From assembly GCA_017510335.1 (NCBI GenBank), contig JAFWNM010000033.1:22868-86867 (forward strand): 64,000 bases of DNA, given 5' to 3'. Each line of letters starts with the position of its first letter. Position 1 is the first letter of the stretch. A model generated the notes under the pieces. It searched no databases. It was given only the letters and a program-made list of their open reading frames with translations, and was not told where the DNA came from. Of the stretch, positions 27,397 to 36,276 are shown one piece after another. The stretch is from Paracoccaceae bacterium (lineage in GTDB: Bacteria; Pseudomonadota; Alphaproteobacteria; Rhodobacterales; Rhodobacteraceae). The translations under genes were made by a program, and so were the position numbers.

Positions 27397-28380
27397 TTAA
27401 ACAAAACGGCCCTGCGTGCGCTGCTTCCAATCCTGCAGCGCCGGACGCAAGCGGTCGGTGGAATGCAACCCGCGCGCTTCGGCCCAGCCGGGCAACACAT
27501 TCGTGGACACCATCAACTTGTCAATCCTGTCGGGATGGATGCCCAAACCCGTGGATGAAAGGGGGCGCATCACCCCTGCTGCGGCGCGCAGCACCCCGGC
27601 GGGAATTGTCAGTGTCCGAATTTTCGGAAACGCCACGTCCTGAAACACGCCCACAATCTGCTCAATCGTGTAGCGTTCGCTATAGGCCCCGTTGAACAGC
27701 GTGAAGGGCACCTTGTGTTGCGCGGCGGCCAGCATCCAGTCCACCAGGTCACCCACATATATGCAGGACTTGATCGTATCCCTGCGGCCCGGGTAGATGA
27801 ACCACCCCTTGGACAACAGCTTCGCCAAACGGGTGAAATTGCCGCCCTCCCCCTGGCCAAACACGACAGCAGGCCGCGTTATCACAAGGCTACGCGCCGG
27901 ATTTTCCGCTTGCCAGTCAAGATGCACCTGCTCGGCCATCAGCTTGGAACGCCCATAATCGGATTGCGGATTGGGCGGCGCGGTTTCATCTTTGGCGGCC
28001 TCGTCCGGCCCGTATACAGAAATCGAACTGGTGAAAACGATCTGTTGTGCATCAAGGCGGCGCGCAAGGCGGGTCACTTCAATCGCGCCGCGCACATTCG
28101 CATCATAATATTCCCAAGGCGCATGTCCGGGGGTTGTATGGACCGCCGCAAGGTTGAAGATCACCGGACCGGGCGCATCAAGCTGCAAATCCGACAAGTC
28201 GCGAATGTCATGTTGAATGTAGCGCACCCCATCAATGGGTGCTTTGGGCGCGCGCAAGTCAATGCTGAACAGCGCGCGCATACCTTCCGCTTTTAGGCGT
28301 TCCAGCAAATGCGACCCAACAAAACCTGATCCGCCAAAGACGATTACAGGCTGGTCCGGGTTTTCTGAAATACGCGACAA
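27397..28380 (-). CDS. NAD-dependent epimerase/dehydratase family protein
   Basis: A 327-residue extended short-chain dehydrogenase. The N-terminal GGSGFVGSHLLERL binds NAD(P); TSSISVYGPDE and YGRSKLMAEQ carry the Ser and Tyr/Lys catalytic residues. It resembles nucleotide-sugar epimerases or 4-ketoreductases of EPS loci. Same strand as the downstream glycosyltransferase with a 150-base gap. The substrate is not known; a UDP-sugar is most likely. Confidence 0.8.
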   Translation of the reverse strand: MSRISENPDQPVIVFGGSGFVGSHLLERLKAEGMRALFSIDLRAPKAPIDGVRYIQHDIRDLSDLQLDAPGPVIFNLAAVHTTPGHAPWEYYDANVRGAIEVTRLARRLDAQQIVFTSSISVYGPDEAAKDETAPPNPQSDYGRSKLMAEQVHLDWQAENPARSLVITRPAVVFGQGEGGNFTRLAKLLSKGWFIYPGRRDTIKSCIYVGDLVDWMLAAAQHKVPFTLFNGAYSERYTIEQIVGVFQDVAFPKIRTLTIPAGVLRAAAGVMRPLSSTGLGIHPDRIDKLMVSTNVLPGWAEARGLHSTDRLRPALQDWKQRTQGRFV

Positions 28381-28498
28381 GTTTGCACCTTCCTTGTTAA
28401 ATCTGACTCATGGTTTCTGAAACGACATCCCGCTTGCATAATCCTGCGCAGTACGAACGGGCATTTTCTGGTAATCCGGGCAGTGCTTTGCACATGGT

Positions 28499-28876
28499 CT
28501 ACCGCCCCTCCAGTTCAGACCGGATTGCGGCCAGGTCTTTCTCGGGCAAATCTGCGCCGACTTCGGCAATCTCGGCCTTCAGGGCTTCATACTCGGCCAT
28601 TTTTCGCAGCAGGAACTTGCGCGTCAGAATGGCCCTTTCGGCAATTCCGCTTGGCGTCAGGACATAGGCATAGCGCCGTTTGCTTTTGGCAGAGGTGAAC
28701 TTGCGGAATTTGATCAGACCTTTTTCCAGCAGGGCGGTCAGAACGTAGTGAATGCCCCCCGTGCTGATTCCCACTGCCTGCGCAAGATCGCGCTGCGACA
28801 TTTCGGGATTGTCGTGCAACAGCCGCAGAATGCGGAAATGCACATCTTCTCGAAGGTTGTCGCGCTGGGTGCTCAT
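28499..28876 (-). CDS. MarR-family EPS-associated transcriptional regulator
   Basis: A 125-residue winged-helix protein. The helix-turn-helix is MSQRDLAQAVGISTGGIHYV at about residues 26-45, followed by the wing GLIKFRKFTSAKSKRRY, and ends in a helical tail. This is the pattern of small MarR-like regulators that accompany exopolysaccharide clusters. It is the first minus-strand gene upstream of the epimerase and likely controls the EPS locus. The ATG at 28876 has only a weak ribosome-binding site; longer upstream sequence in frame is not family-like. Confidence 0.8.
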   Translation of the reverse strand: MSTQRDNLREDVHFRILRLLHDNPEMSQRDLAQAVGISTGGIHYVLTALLEKGLIKFRKFTSAKSKRRYAYVLTPSGIAERAILTRKFLLRKMAEYEALKAEIAEVGADLPEKDLAAIRSELEGR

Positions 28877-29165
28877 GAACTGGTCGCTTCTTGCAGGAAT
28901 GGCACGACGGCTATGCGTGACACGCCCTGCGTTTATCAAATTCGGATGACACACGCATGAAATCAATAATACTCAATCCTGAGCGCTACTTGTTTCTGCA
29001 GCGCAGAGCAAGGAGAGAACTTAAGAAATCATTAAAAACTAGGGGCCGCGCCCATTCAATGGGCAGGTCAGTTACAATCTGTCCTGAACCGTGCCCCAGA
29101 AGGAAATTTAAGCGCAGCCGCCAGGATTGAGTCGCATGTAGCGGCACCACACCGCGACAGGTCCA

Positions 29166-30659
29166 TCACGAAGGATCTAGGGGATACACCGGCCGGGGGA
29201 CGCGCCTGTATTCAAGACGATCAAGGCGGGGGCTGGCAAGGCCGCCGCTATCGACCAGGACAATTCCCGATGCGATCGAGGCATAGGCCGCCCGAAAATG
29301 CTGGGTAGATTTAAGCGCCACAACCCGCATTGCAGCGGGGTCAACCGCGTTGCTGCGAAAAATCTCCAGATCAAGCGCTTGGGTTGCGTGACTGGTTACC
29401 AGAACCTTAATGCCGTCGATGCGCAACAGCGCACTGGGGCCGGCGCTTTGCGATACGCCTTTCCACATCGGACCGCCGCAAATAAACCGCCCGTCGCCCA
29501 GATGCTCGACCAGGGCATTCACTTGCAGGGGGCCACCGCCGAATGCAGGGTCTGACTTTCCGCCAAGCGCCAGCGCCAACATGTTGCCCTGACCGGCCGC
29601 TTGCGCGGCCAATACTGCTTCAGGGTCATGCAGCGCGCCGAACAGGATGTCGCTGCCACCGCGTTCCAACAGGGCAGCCAGCAGCGCGGTGGCGTCGGCA
29701 TAGGCCCCATCGCCCGGATTATCAGAGATATCAGCCAGGACAAGCGGCCCGTCATGTTCCCCGGCAAGGTGGCTGGTGGCGACTTTTGCTGCCTTTTGCG
29801 GTGTCAGCACGGCTTCCTGACTGGCATGGCGCTCCTCCCACATCGCTTTGCAAAGTGTGTCCGCGATCTGTTCAGCAATCTCGGCAGCACCAAGATGGAC
29901 AACAGAAACGCTGGGTCCAATCTCGGGCACATCAGCAAAGCAAAAACCAGCGTTCAGGCTGACATCAAGGATCGCCGGGTGCATGTCGGCCAGTGTTTGT
30001 GCCCGGGCCATCAGGCCCAGCATTGGGTCGCGGTCCGTGCGGCCCCCTTCGGGCAGGGTCATCATCGCGGGCTTGCGAACAAGTGTACGGGCGCGCACTG
30101 GGGGGCGTGCCAGCATGCCGCGCAGCAAACCGGCCGCACGGCGCCCGGTTTCGCGCATGTCCACATGCGGGAATGTCTTGTAGGACACGATGATATCGGC
30201 ATCATTCGCCATTTTCGGGTCCAGATTGGCGTGCAGGTCAAGCGTCACGGCAATTACTGCATCCTTGCCAAGGATGGCGCGTAGTTCCTGCACCAGCCTT
30301 GCGTCGCCATCGGAACCGTCTTCCAACACCATTGCGCCATGCAATGAAAGCAGGACCGCATCAAGCGTTCTGGATTCGCGCGCGGCAGTCAGGATGCGTT
30401 CACCGAAGGCGTGCCACGCGCGCTGCGTCACCGGGCCACCGGGGGTTGCAAAGGTCGCCACAGGGGTGATCAGGTCCCAGCCTTCGGCCCGGGCGATATC
30501 GGCAAAACCGGCCACTTCGTTTTCGGTGTTGCCAAGCGCCGGAAGCACTGTGTCGTCCTGATGGCAATAGAAACCGCGAAAAGCAGCCTCATCCGTAAGT
30601 CTTTGACAGAAAGTATTTGTCTCGTGCATGAACTGCCCGAGAAGAACCCGTTTCGTCAT
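29166..30659 (-). CDS. M81 family metallopeptidase (MlrC-like)
   Basis: A 497-residue protein of the M81/MlrC family, named for the microcystin-degradation enzyme MlrC. The N-terminus LLGQFMHETNTF (His12-Glu13) and AVTLDLHANLDPKMAND, YKTFPHVDMRETGRR and DISDNPGDGAYAD are family signatures with the presumed zinc ligands. Start ATG at 30659 follows GGGGAAG; an ATG 15 bases upstream lacks one. It is divergent from the LysR gene and next to the diaminopentanoate genes. Most M81 proteins have no known substrate; amide or peptide hydrolysis is the family expectation. Confidence 0.82.
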   Translation of the reverse strand: MTKRVLLGQFMHETNTFCQRLTDEAAFRGFYCHQDDTVLPALGNTENEVAGFADIARAEGWDLITPVATFATPGGPVTQRAWHAFGERILTAARESRTLDAVLLSLHGAMVLEDGSDGDARLVQELRAILGKDAVIAVTLDLHANLDPKMANDADIIVSYKTFPHVDMRETGRRAAGLLRGMLARPPVRARTLVRKPAMMTLPEGGRTDRDPMLGLMARAQTLADMHPAILDVSLNAGFCFADVPEIGPSVSVVHLGAAEIAEQIADTLCKAMWEERHASQEAVLTPQKAAKVATSHLAGEHDGPLVLADISDNPGDGAYADATALLAALLERGGSDILFGALHDPEAVLAAQAAGQGNMLALALGGKSDPAFGGGPLQVNALVEHLGDGRFICGGPMWKGVSQSAGPSALLRIDGIKVLVTSHATQALDLEIFRSNAVDPAAMRVVALKSTQHFRAAYASIASGIVLVDSGGLASPRLDRLEYRRVPRPVYPLDPS

Positions 30660-30792
30660 TTTCCGCTTCCCCATAGCCAGATTGAGAAGGCTGAAGCGGG
30701 GTCGGGCCGTGCATCGGAGTGCTTTGGTGGGTACAACAGGCCGATAGTGTAATGCAATCGAAAATCCTGGCCGGACCAGCGGTGGAGGCAGA

Positions 30793-31695
30793 ATGCGGGA
30801 CTTGCAGTTGAAGTATTTTTTTACAGTGGCCAATGAAGGGTCGATTCGGAAAGCCGCCGAAAAGCTTAACCTCGCGGCCTCGGCGCTGAGCCGCCGGATA
30901 ACCCAGATCGAGGAGGACCTTGGCGTTCCGATGTTCGAACGCCACGCACGCGGACTGCGCCTTACCGAGGCCGGACAGATCTATTTCGATCACGCTCGCA
31001 CAACCCTGCGCCAAGAAGCCTGGGCGATTGGCGAAATCGAAGCAATCAAGGATCTGCGGCGTGGCCAGATAAGGGTGGTCTGCGTGGAGGGGGCGATTGG
31101 TGGCATCATGTCCAATGCTATCGCTGCTTTTCGCCCGAAATCACCGGGTGTCAACCTTTCGGTTACACGGGCAGGCAGCACCGGCGTGGTGCGCGCGGTG
31201 GCAGCTGACGAAGCCGAACTGGGGCTTGCATTTGATCCACCGACGCATCGCGATGTCATGGTAATCGCGGAAGTGCCAGCGCCGCTTTATGCCGTGTTTG
31301 CCCCGGGGTTTCCCTTGCCTGACGGGCCGCAATCACTGGCGGATCTGGCGTCCTTGCCGCTCGCCATTCCCCCAGATAGCAGCTACGGCATTCGTGATGT
31401 GATTGACCAGGTTGTTCGTCAGAACGCCGATATCGAACTTGATCCACCGCTTTTGTGCGATTCTGTTTATGGCCTTACCGGATTTGCCCTGCACGGGCAG
31501 GGTGTGTCGATCCTGCCCATGTGTTCGGTCGCCGAGGAGGTGCGCGCAGGGCGCCTGCTTCTGCGATCGCTTACTGACCCGCCCTTGCGCGATGCCCGAC
31601 TTGTGCTGATGGGGCGCAGGCATCGCACATTGCCGCCAGTCGCACGCCGGTTTTGCGCCATCCTGAAAACCTCCATGGAGGCCGCGCCATATTAG
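30793..31695 (+). CDS. LysR-family transcriptional regulator
   Basis: A 300-residue LysR regulator. The N-terminal helix-turn-helix is GSIRKAAEKLNLAASALSRR (residues 17-36), followed by IEEDLGVPMFERHARGLRLTEAG. The C-terminal part (about 90-295) is the periplasmic-binding-protein-like effector domain. It lies between the divergent M81 gene and the TRAP-ord-ort genes, so it is the likely regulator of both. The effector would be a pathway metabolite. Operator sites were not clear here. Confidence 0.88.
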   Translation: MRDLQLKYFFTVANEGSIRKAAEKLNLAASALSRRITQIEEDLGVPMFERHARGLRLTEAGQIYFDHARTTLRQEAWAIGEIEAIKDLRRGQIRVVCVEGAIGGIMSNAIAAFRPKSPGVNLSVTRAGSTGVVRAVAADEAELGLAFDPPTHRDVMVIAEVPAPLYAVFAPGFPLPDGPQSLADLASLPLAIPPDSSYGIRDVIDQVVRQNADIELDPPLLCDSVYGLTGFALHGQGVSILPMCSVAEEVRAGRLLLRSLTDPPLRDARLVLMGRRHRTLPPVARRFCAILKTSMEAAPY

Positions 31696-31942
31696 CGTTG
31701 CTTTTTGGGCAAACCGGTATCGTGATTCAAGACTTGTATGCGAACACAAACTCCTGAAACTCATGCCCAAGGGTTGACCAGGGGATCGTGCCGGGCATCG
31801 GAGGCTGGGTATAGATTCTGCAATACACCCGAACAGCCGGGCACAACCGGCTGACGATATGTGCATCTTGAAGCGCGTTGACCTGCGCTGGATCACCTTG
31901 CCTGAGGATACCCGCAGGCCTGAAAAAACAGGAGAGGATTAA

Positions 31943-32989
31943 ATGAACAAAATCTGGAACACAGCACTGGCCTGCGCCATGGGCGCGCTGTTTGCCGGCC
32001 CGGCAATGGCGCAATCTGTGACGATTGTGCTGGCGCATGAGGAGCCTGCCGATGCCAACACATCAGCGGCGCATATGTCGGCCATGGTGTTCAAGGACAT
32101 CATCGAAACCCGTTCAAACGGCGACATGGTTGTTGATATTCAAGCGGCAAGCACCATGGGTAACCAGCGCGAACGGATGGAGCTGACGCAAGCAGACATC
32201 ATTCAGGTGAATATTGCCGCAATCGGTGGCCTGGCCCAGTTCTATCCGGCCATCAACGCGATTGATCTGCCCTTCGCCTTCCCTGACGAGGTCATTGCCG
32301 ATCACGTCTTTGACGGGCCATTTGGCGATATGCTGGGCGAGAATATTCACGCAGCAACCGATCTGCGCCTGCTGGCCGTAACTGCAGGTGATTTCTATGT
32401 TTTCACGAACAGCACGCGAGAGGTGCGTAGCCCGGCGGATATGGAAGGGTTGCGCGTGCGCACCATGTCCGTGCCCAGCCACATTGCGATGATGAACGCG
32501 CTTGGTGCTGCCGCGACCCCGGTTCCCTGGGATGAACTGTATAGCGCGCTGGAAACCGGCGTGGTTGACGCCCAGCACAACCCGATCCCGATTGTCGCCG
32601 TCGGCAACCTGCAGGAGGTGCAAAGCTATGCAACTGTCACTAACCACATGTATGGCGCTGATTGGTGGATGACCAGCGATCTGTTCCTTGATAGCCTTAC
32701 ACCAGATCAGATGCGTATCTTTACCAACGCGGTCGAAGCGGCGCGCACTGCCGGGCGCGGTGCAAAGATGGGCCTTCGCGCAACCCGGTTCGGAACCGCA
32801 TTCCTGGAAGATGCAGGAATTCAGGTCTATGCCCCCACCCCCGAGGAATTGACGCAATTCCGCGATTTGGCGGCACCGGCGGTGATGGCAGTGCTTGCCG
32901 ACGAACTCGGTGATGATGCCGTCGCGCTAGCTGAAGCGATGCTCGAAGCGGTCGCGGCGTCCGAGCGCGCGATCTACGGCAACGACTAA
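31943..32989 (+). CDS. TRAP transporter substrate-binding protein (DctP), system 1
   Basis: A 348-residue periplasmic binding protein with a 23-residue signal peptide ending GPAMA. TRAP DctP features are present: LRLLAVTAGDFYVFTN, the MEGLRVRTMSVPSHIAMM segment with the conserved arginine that binds substrate carboxylates, and GVVDAQHNPIPIV. GGAGAGG lies before the ATG. It delivers a carboxylate-bearing substrate to the DctQM permease. The adjoining enzymes suggest an amino or diamino acid or a derivative of one. Confidence 0.88.
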   Translation: MNKIWNTALACAMGALFAGPAMAQSVTIVLAHEEPADANTSAAHMSAMVFKDIIETRSNGDMVVDIQAASTMGNQRERMELTQADIIQVNIAAIGGLAQFYPAINAIDLPFAFPDEVIADHVFDGPFGDMLGENIHAATDLRLLAVTAGDFYVFTNSTREVRSPADMEGLRVRTMSVPSHIAMMNALGAAATPVPWDELYSALETGVVDAQHNPIPIVAVGNLQEVQSYATVTNHMYGADWWMTSDLFLDSLTPDQMRIFTNAVEAARTAGRGAKMGLRATRFGTAFLEDAGIQVYAPTPEELTQFRDLAAPAVMAVLADELGDDAVALAEAMLEAVAASERAIYGND

Positions 32990-33012
32990 GCGCGCGTCGC
33001 TATCAGGAATGA

Positions 33013-33042
33013 AACCACGCCAGGCAAACGGCCGGCGTGGTT
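33013..33042 (+). promoter_or_regulatory. hairpin between dctP and dctQ (TRAP 1)
   Basis: AACCACGCC at 33013-33021 pairs perfectly with GGCGTGGTT at 33034-33042 (9 bp, 12-base loop), 24 bases after the dctP stop. It is followed by CACCTTTC rather than a long T-run. It probably stabilises or partly terminates the transcript so that the binding protein is made in excess over the permease. Confidence 0.65.
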
Positions 33043-33086
33043 CACCTTTCAGCCCCCCTTCTTCCCGCCCCAAAAGGTAGTATGCC

Positions 33087-33617
33087 GTGAGCGCCATCGC
33101 AAAAATTCTGCACAGGACCGCCCGGCTGGTGGAAATGGTCACGGCTGCGCCGTTAATCGCTGCTGGTGCGGTGATGGTCGGTGTGGTGCTTGCTGCCACC
33201 TTTTTTCGCTATGTTCTAAATGATCCAATCACTTGGTCAGAGGAACTGGCGCGCTACCTGATGATCTGGATCGGCCTTGTCGGGGCGTCGGTCACCCTGC
33301 GCCATGGCGAACACATCCGCATAACCGCCATTCGCAAGCTGCTTCCAGCCCCTTTGCGCATGATCACGGATCTTTTCGTGGCGGCCGCTATCGGCTGGTT
33401 CCTTTGGGTGATGACGGTCGAGGGCTGGGCAGCCGCCGAGCGCGGCGCGCGCCAGATGTCGCCAGCACTGGGTGTTTCAATGATCTGGCCGCTTCTGGCC
33501 GTGCCCGTCGCTGGAGGGTTGATGCTGGTGCAGCATGTGATCCAGACGCTGCTGATGCTTTTTGGGGCGCAGAATGAACCTGAACATGAAAGTCCGATGG
33601 GCGGGGGGCCGGTCTGA
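33087..33617 (+). CDS. TRAP transporter small permease (DctQ), system 1
   Basis: A 176-residue protein with four membrane helices, the small membrane subunit of a TRAP transporter. RYVLNDPITWSEELARYLMIW is the family signature, followed by GASVTLRHGEHIR. GTG start at 33087 with AAGG about 9 bases upstream. It overlaps dctM by TGATG. The C-terminal tail after the last helix is short and acidic. Confidence 0.88.
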   Translation: MSAIAKILHRTARLVEMVTAAPLIAAGAVMVGVVLAATFFRYVLNDPITWSEELARYLMIWIGLVGASVTLRHGEHIRITAIRKLLPAPLRMITDLFVAAAIGWFLWVMTVEGWAAAERGARQMSPALGVSMIWPLLAVPVAGGLMLVQHVIQTLLMLFGAQNEPEHESPMGGGPV

Positions 33618-34903
33618 TGCTCTGGCTTATGGTAGGTCTGTTCGCGGTTCTGGTGGTGCTTGGCACGCCGCTGGCCTTTGCTATCGGCATCACGGGGCTG
33701 TTCGGGCTGGTGCAGTCGGATGGTCCAAGCCTGATACGGCTGGTGCCGATGCGGCTGTTTTCCGGCATCGACATGTTTTCGCTTATGGCTATGCCATTCT
33801 TCATTCTGGCCGGCGACATCATGAATCGCATCAAGATCACCGACAGGCTGATTGATCTGGCCAATTCCATTGTGGGCGGTGTGCGCGGGGCGCTGGCGCA
33901 TGTGAATGTGCTGGTTTCTGTGTTCTTCGCAGGCCTTACCGGCGCTGCAGTGGCTGACACTGCCGCCATCGGGCGCATGATGATTCCGGCGATGGCGTCA
34001 CAGGGTTACAATCGCGCCTTCGCGGCGGCAGTCACGGCCTCTTCCTCGGTGATCGGGCCGATCATTCCGCCATCGATCATTATGGTGATTTACGGCTCGC
34101 TGATGCAGGTTTCCATTGCCGGACTGTTTGCAGCTGGTCTGATCCCTGGCATTCTGATGGCGCTGTCACTGATGGGCTATATTGCATTCCGCGCCCGACG
34201 TGATGATCTGCCAGTGGCCAATCTGCGCGGCGATGTGCCGAAATTTCGCATCGCGCTGCGACGCGCGCTCGTCCCGTTGATGATGCCGATTATCATTCTG
34301 GGCGGCATTCTGGGCGGGGTCTTCACGCCGACCGAAGCCGCCGCTGTGGCTGTCCTGTATGCGCTTGTCGTGGGGCTGTTCCTGTATCGCAATCTGGGTC
34401 TGCGCGACCTCATTGCCATGCTTTACGACATGGTGCGCGCGTCCGGTTCGGTGTTCATCATCCTTGCAGCGGCCTCGATACTTGGGTGGGTGCTTGCCCG
34501 GCAGGGGGTGCCGCAGCAACTTGCCGACTTTTTGCTTGGCATCAGCGATAACCCCCTGATCTTCTTGTTTATCGTCACGCTTGCGCTGCTGGTTATCGGC
34601 ATGTTCATGGAAATGACGGCAATTCTGATCATCCTCGGTCCGATCCTGCATCCGATTGCTGTCTCGCTGGGGATCGATCCGCTGCATTTCGGCATCGTGA
34701 TGGTTGTGAACCTCAATATTGCGCTGGCCACGCCGCCGCTTGGGGCATGCCTTTTCGTGGCCTCGTCCGTGGGCAAGGTGCGCTTCGAGGATGTCGCATG
34801 GCGCATTTTGCCTTTCATTTTGGTCGAGATCGCAGTGCTGGCCGCCATCGTCTATGTCCCGGCGATTTCGCTGACCCTGCCGCGTCTTCTGGGCCTTGGC
34901 TGA
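33617..34903 (+). CDS. TRAP transporter large permease (DctM), system 1
   Basis: A 428-residue integral membrane protein with about 12 helices that forms the sodium-coupled transport path. FVSVFFAGLTGAAVADTAAIG-like residues (90-120), SSVIGPIIPPSI and FTPTEAAAVAVLYAL are classic DctM motifs. It is coupled to dctQ by one shared base. 24 bases after its stop begins the diaminopentanoate dehydrogenase gene, so import and catabolism are in one transcript. Confidence 0.9.
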   Translation: MLWLMVGLFAVLVVLGTPLAFAIGITGLFGLVQSDGPSLIRLVPMRLFSGIDMFSLMAMPFFILAGDIMNRIKITDRLIDLANSIVGGVRGALAHVNVLVSVFFAGLTGAAVADTAAIGRMMIPAMASQGYNRAFAAAVTASSSVIGPIIPPSIIMVIYGSLMQVSIAGLFAAGLIPGILMALSLMGYIAFRARRDDLPVANLRGDVPKFRIALRRALVPLMMPIIILGGILGGVFTPTEAAAVAVLYALVVGLFLYRNLGLRDLIAMLYDMVRASGSVFIILAAASILGWVLARQGVPQQLADFLLGISDNPLIFLFIVTLALLVIGMFMEMTAILIILGPILHPIAVSLGIDPLHFGIVMVVNLNIALATPPLGACLFVASSVGKVRFEDVAWRILPFILVEIAVLAAIVYVPAISLTLPRLLGLG

Positions 34904-34927
34904 ACTACATTTTAAGGGGAACAAGAA

Positions 34928-35965
34928 ATGACATCTGAGATCATTCTGTTCGGCGTCGGCGCCATGGGGCAGCGCATTGCCCGGCTGGCGCGTTTGCGCG
35001 GCTACACTATCCGCGCGGCAATTGATATGGACCCCGCCAAGCAGGGCATACCTCTTGGCCGACTTGCAAATTGGCAGGGCCTTGAATCTGGCCCCGCCGT
35101 CACTGCGGATGTCACAAAGGCGCTGGATGGCGCGCCCGCAACAGTTCTGCATGCAACCGCCTCTTTCCTGCGGGATGTATCATCCGAGATCGAATGCTGT
35201 TTGCAGCACGGCCACGACGTTATCTCGATCTCGGAGGAAATGACCGTCCCGCATGCGGCTGACCCCGCTATTGCGGCGCGGCTGGATGCCACTGCGAAGC
35301 AATATGGCGCGCGGGTCATTGGAACAGGGGTAAACCCCGGCTTTGCGATGGACATGCTGGTGCTTGCGCTAAGCGTGCCTTGCGGACATGTTGACCATAT
35401 TCAGGCCGTCCGCACGAATGACCTGTCCGATTTCGGGCCTACGGTGTTGCGCACGCAGGGCGTTGGCCTGACGCCCCAGGGCTTTGCCGACGCGGTTGCG
35501 CAGGGCAGTGTGGTCGGGCATGTCGGTTTCGCGCAATCTATTGCGTTAATAGCGCGACACTTAGGGTGGACGGTTGATAGCGTCACCGAAACCCGCGAAC
35601 CCATCATTTCGTCGGTTGTTCGTGAAACCCCGCACATGACCATCGCGCCGGGGCAGGTCGCGGGGTGCCGCCACTGCGCCTTTGCGCATATCAACGGCCG
35701 AGAGGTGCTTCGGCTTGAACACCCACAGCAGATACGCCCCGAACTTGAAGGGCAGGCAACTTCAGATCAGATTCGCATCACAGGCGATCAAGTGATCGAG
35801 ATGCAGATAACCCCGGAAATCGGCGGTGGTGGCGGGACGGCGGCGGCGGCTGTCAATGCGCTGGCGTATCTTCGCAGCGCCCCCGCGGGGCTGGTCCATT
35901 TGACCGACCTGCCGCTTACCAGCCCGAAGATGACCACCCTCATCCCACAAGGAGATCATTCATGA
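34928..35965 (+). CDS. ord: 2,4-diaminopentanoate dehydrogenase
   Basis: A 345-residue NAD(P)-dependent amine dehydrogenase of the dihydrodipicolinate-reductase-like fold. GVGAMG at 9-14 binds the cofactor. SISEEMTVP and GTGVNPGFAMDMLVL are characteristic of this enzyme, which deaminates (2R,4S)-2,4-diaminopentanoate to 2-amino-4-oxopentanoate in clostridial ornithine fermentation. The next two genes encode both thiolase subunits for that product, which strongly supports the call. AAGGGGA precedes the ATG. The overlap with ortA is ATGA. Confidence 0.85.
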   Translation: MTSEIILFGVGAMGQRIARLARLRGYTIRAAIDMDPAKQGIPLGRLANWQGLESGPAVTADVTKALDGAPATVLHATASFLRDVSSEIECCLQHGHDVISISEEMTVPHAADPAIAARLDATAKQYGARVIGTGVNPGFAMDMLVLALSVPCGHVDHIQAVRTNDLSDFGPTVLRTQGVGLTPQGFADAVAQGSVVGHVGFAQSIALIARHLGWTVDSVTETREPIISSVVRETPHMTIAPGQVAGCRHCAFAHINGREVLRLEHPQQIRPELEGQATSDQIRITGDQVIEMQITPEIGGGGGTAAAAVNALAYLRSAPAGLVHLTDLPLTSPKMTTLIPQGDHS

Positions 35966-36276
35966 CATGCCGAAGCGGTGACTGGGTTCGTATCCATTCA
36001 GTGATCCTTACGCCAGACCAGAGGGCAAGCGCCATCCCGCAGGAAACCCGTGCTGTGCCACTGGAAATGCGGGTGAAGGGCTGGCTGGTCACGGCAGCGG
36101 CCGCGATTGGCGACACCGTGGAAATCCGAACCACGCTTGGCCGCTGCTATCACGGCACATTGGAGGCCATGAACCCGCCATATGGACATGATTTCGCCAC
36201 CGCGATCCCGGAACTTCTGCGCGCAGGCGAGGAATTGCGCGCAATGCTGACTGAGGCCGGAGAAGAAACCGCATGA
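35962..36276 (+). CDS. ortA: 2-amino-4-oxopentanoate thiolase, alpha subunit
   Basis: A 104-residue small subunit. GDWVRIHSVILTPDQRA, VPLEMRVKGWLV and AIGDTVEIRTTLGR are the conserved stretches of OrtA, a beta-rich protein found only beside OrtB. Together with OrtB it cleaves 2-amino-4-oxopentanoate with CoA to acetyl-CoA and alanine. It is coupled on both sides by ATGA overlaps, to ord and to ortB, so subunits should be made in step. Confidence 0.87.
   Translation: MTCRSGDWVRIHSVILTPDQRASAIPQETRAVPLEMRVKGWLVTAAAAIGDTVEIRTTLGRCYHGTLEAMNPPYGHDFATAIPELLRAGEELRAMLTEAGEETA

Noticed and set aside
29166..30833. A longer M81 protein starting at 30833
   Set aside because: The extra 58 residues are not family-like and would cover most of the divergent promoter region and the LysR gene start.
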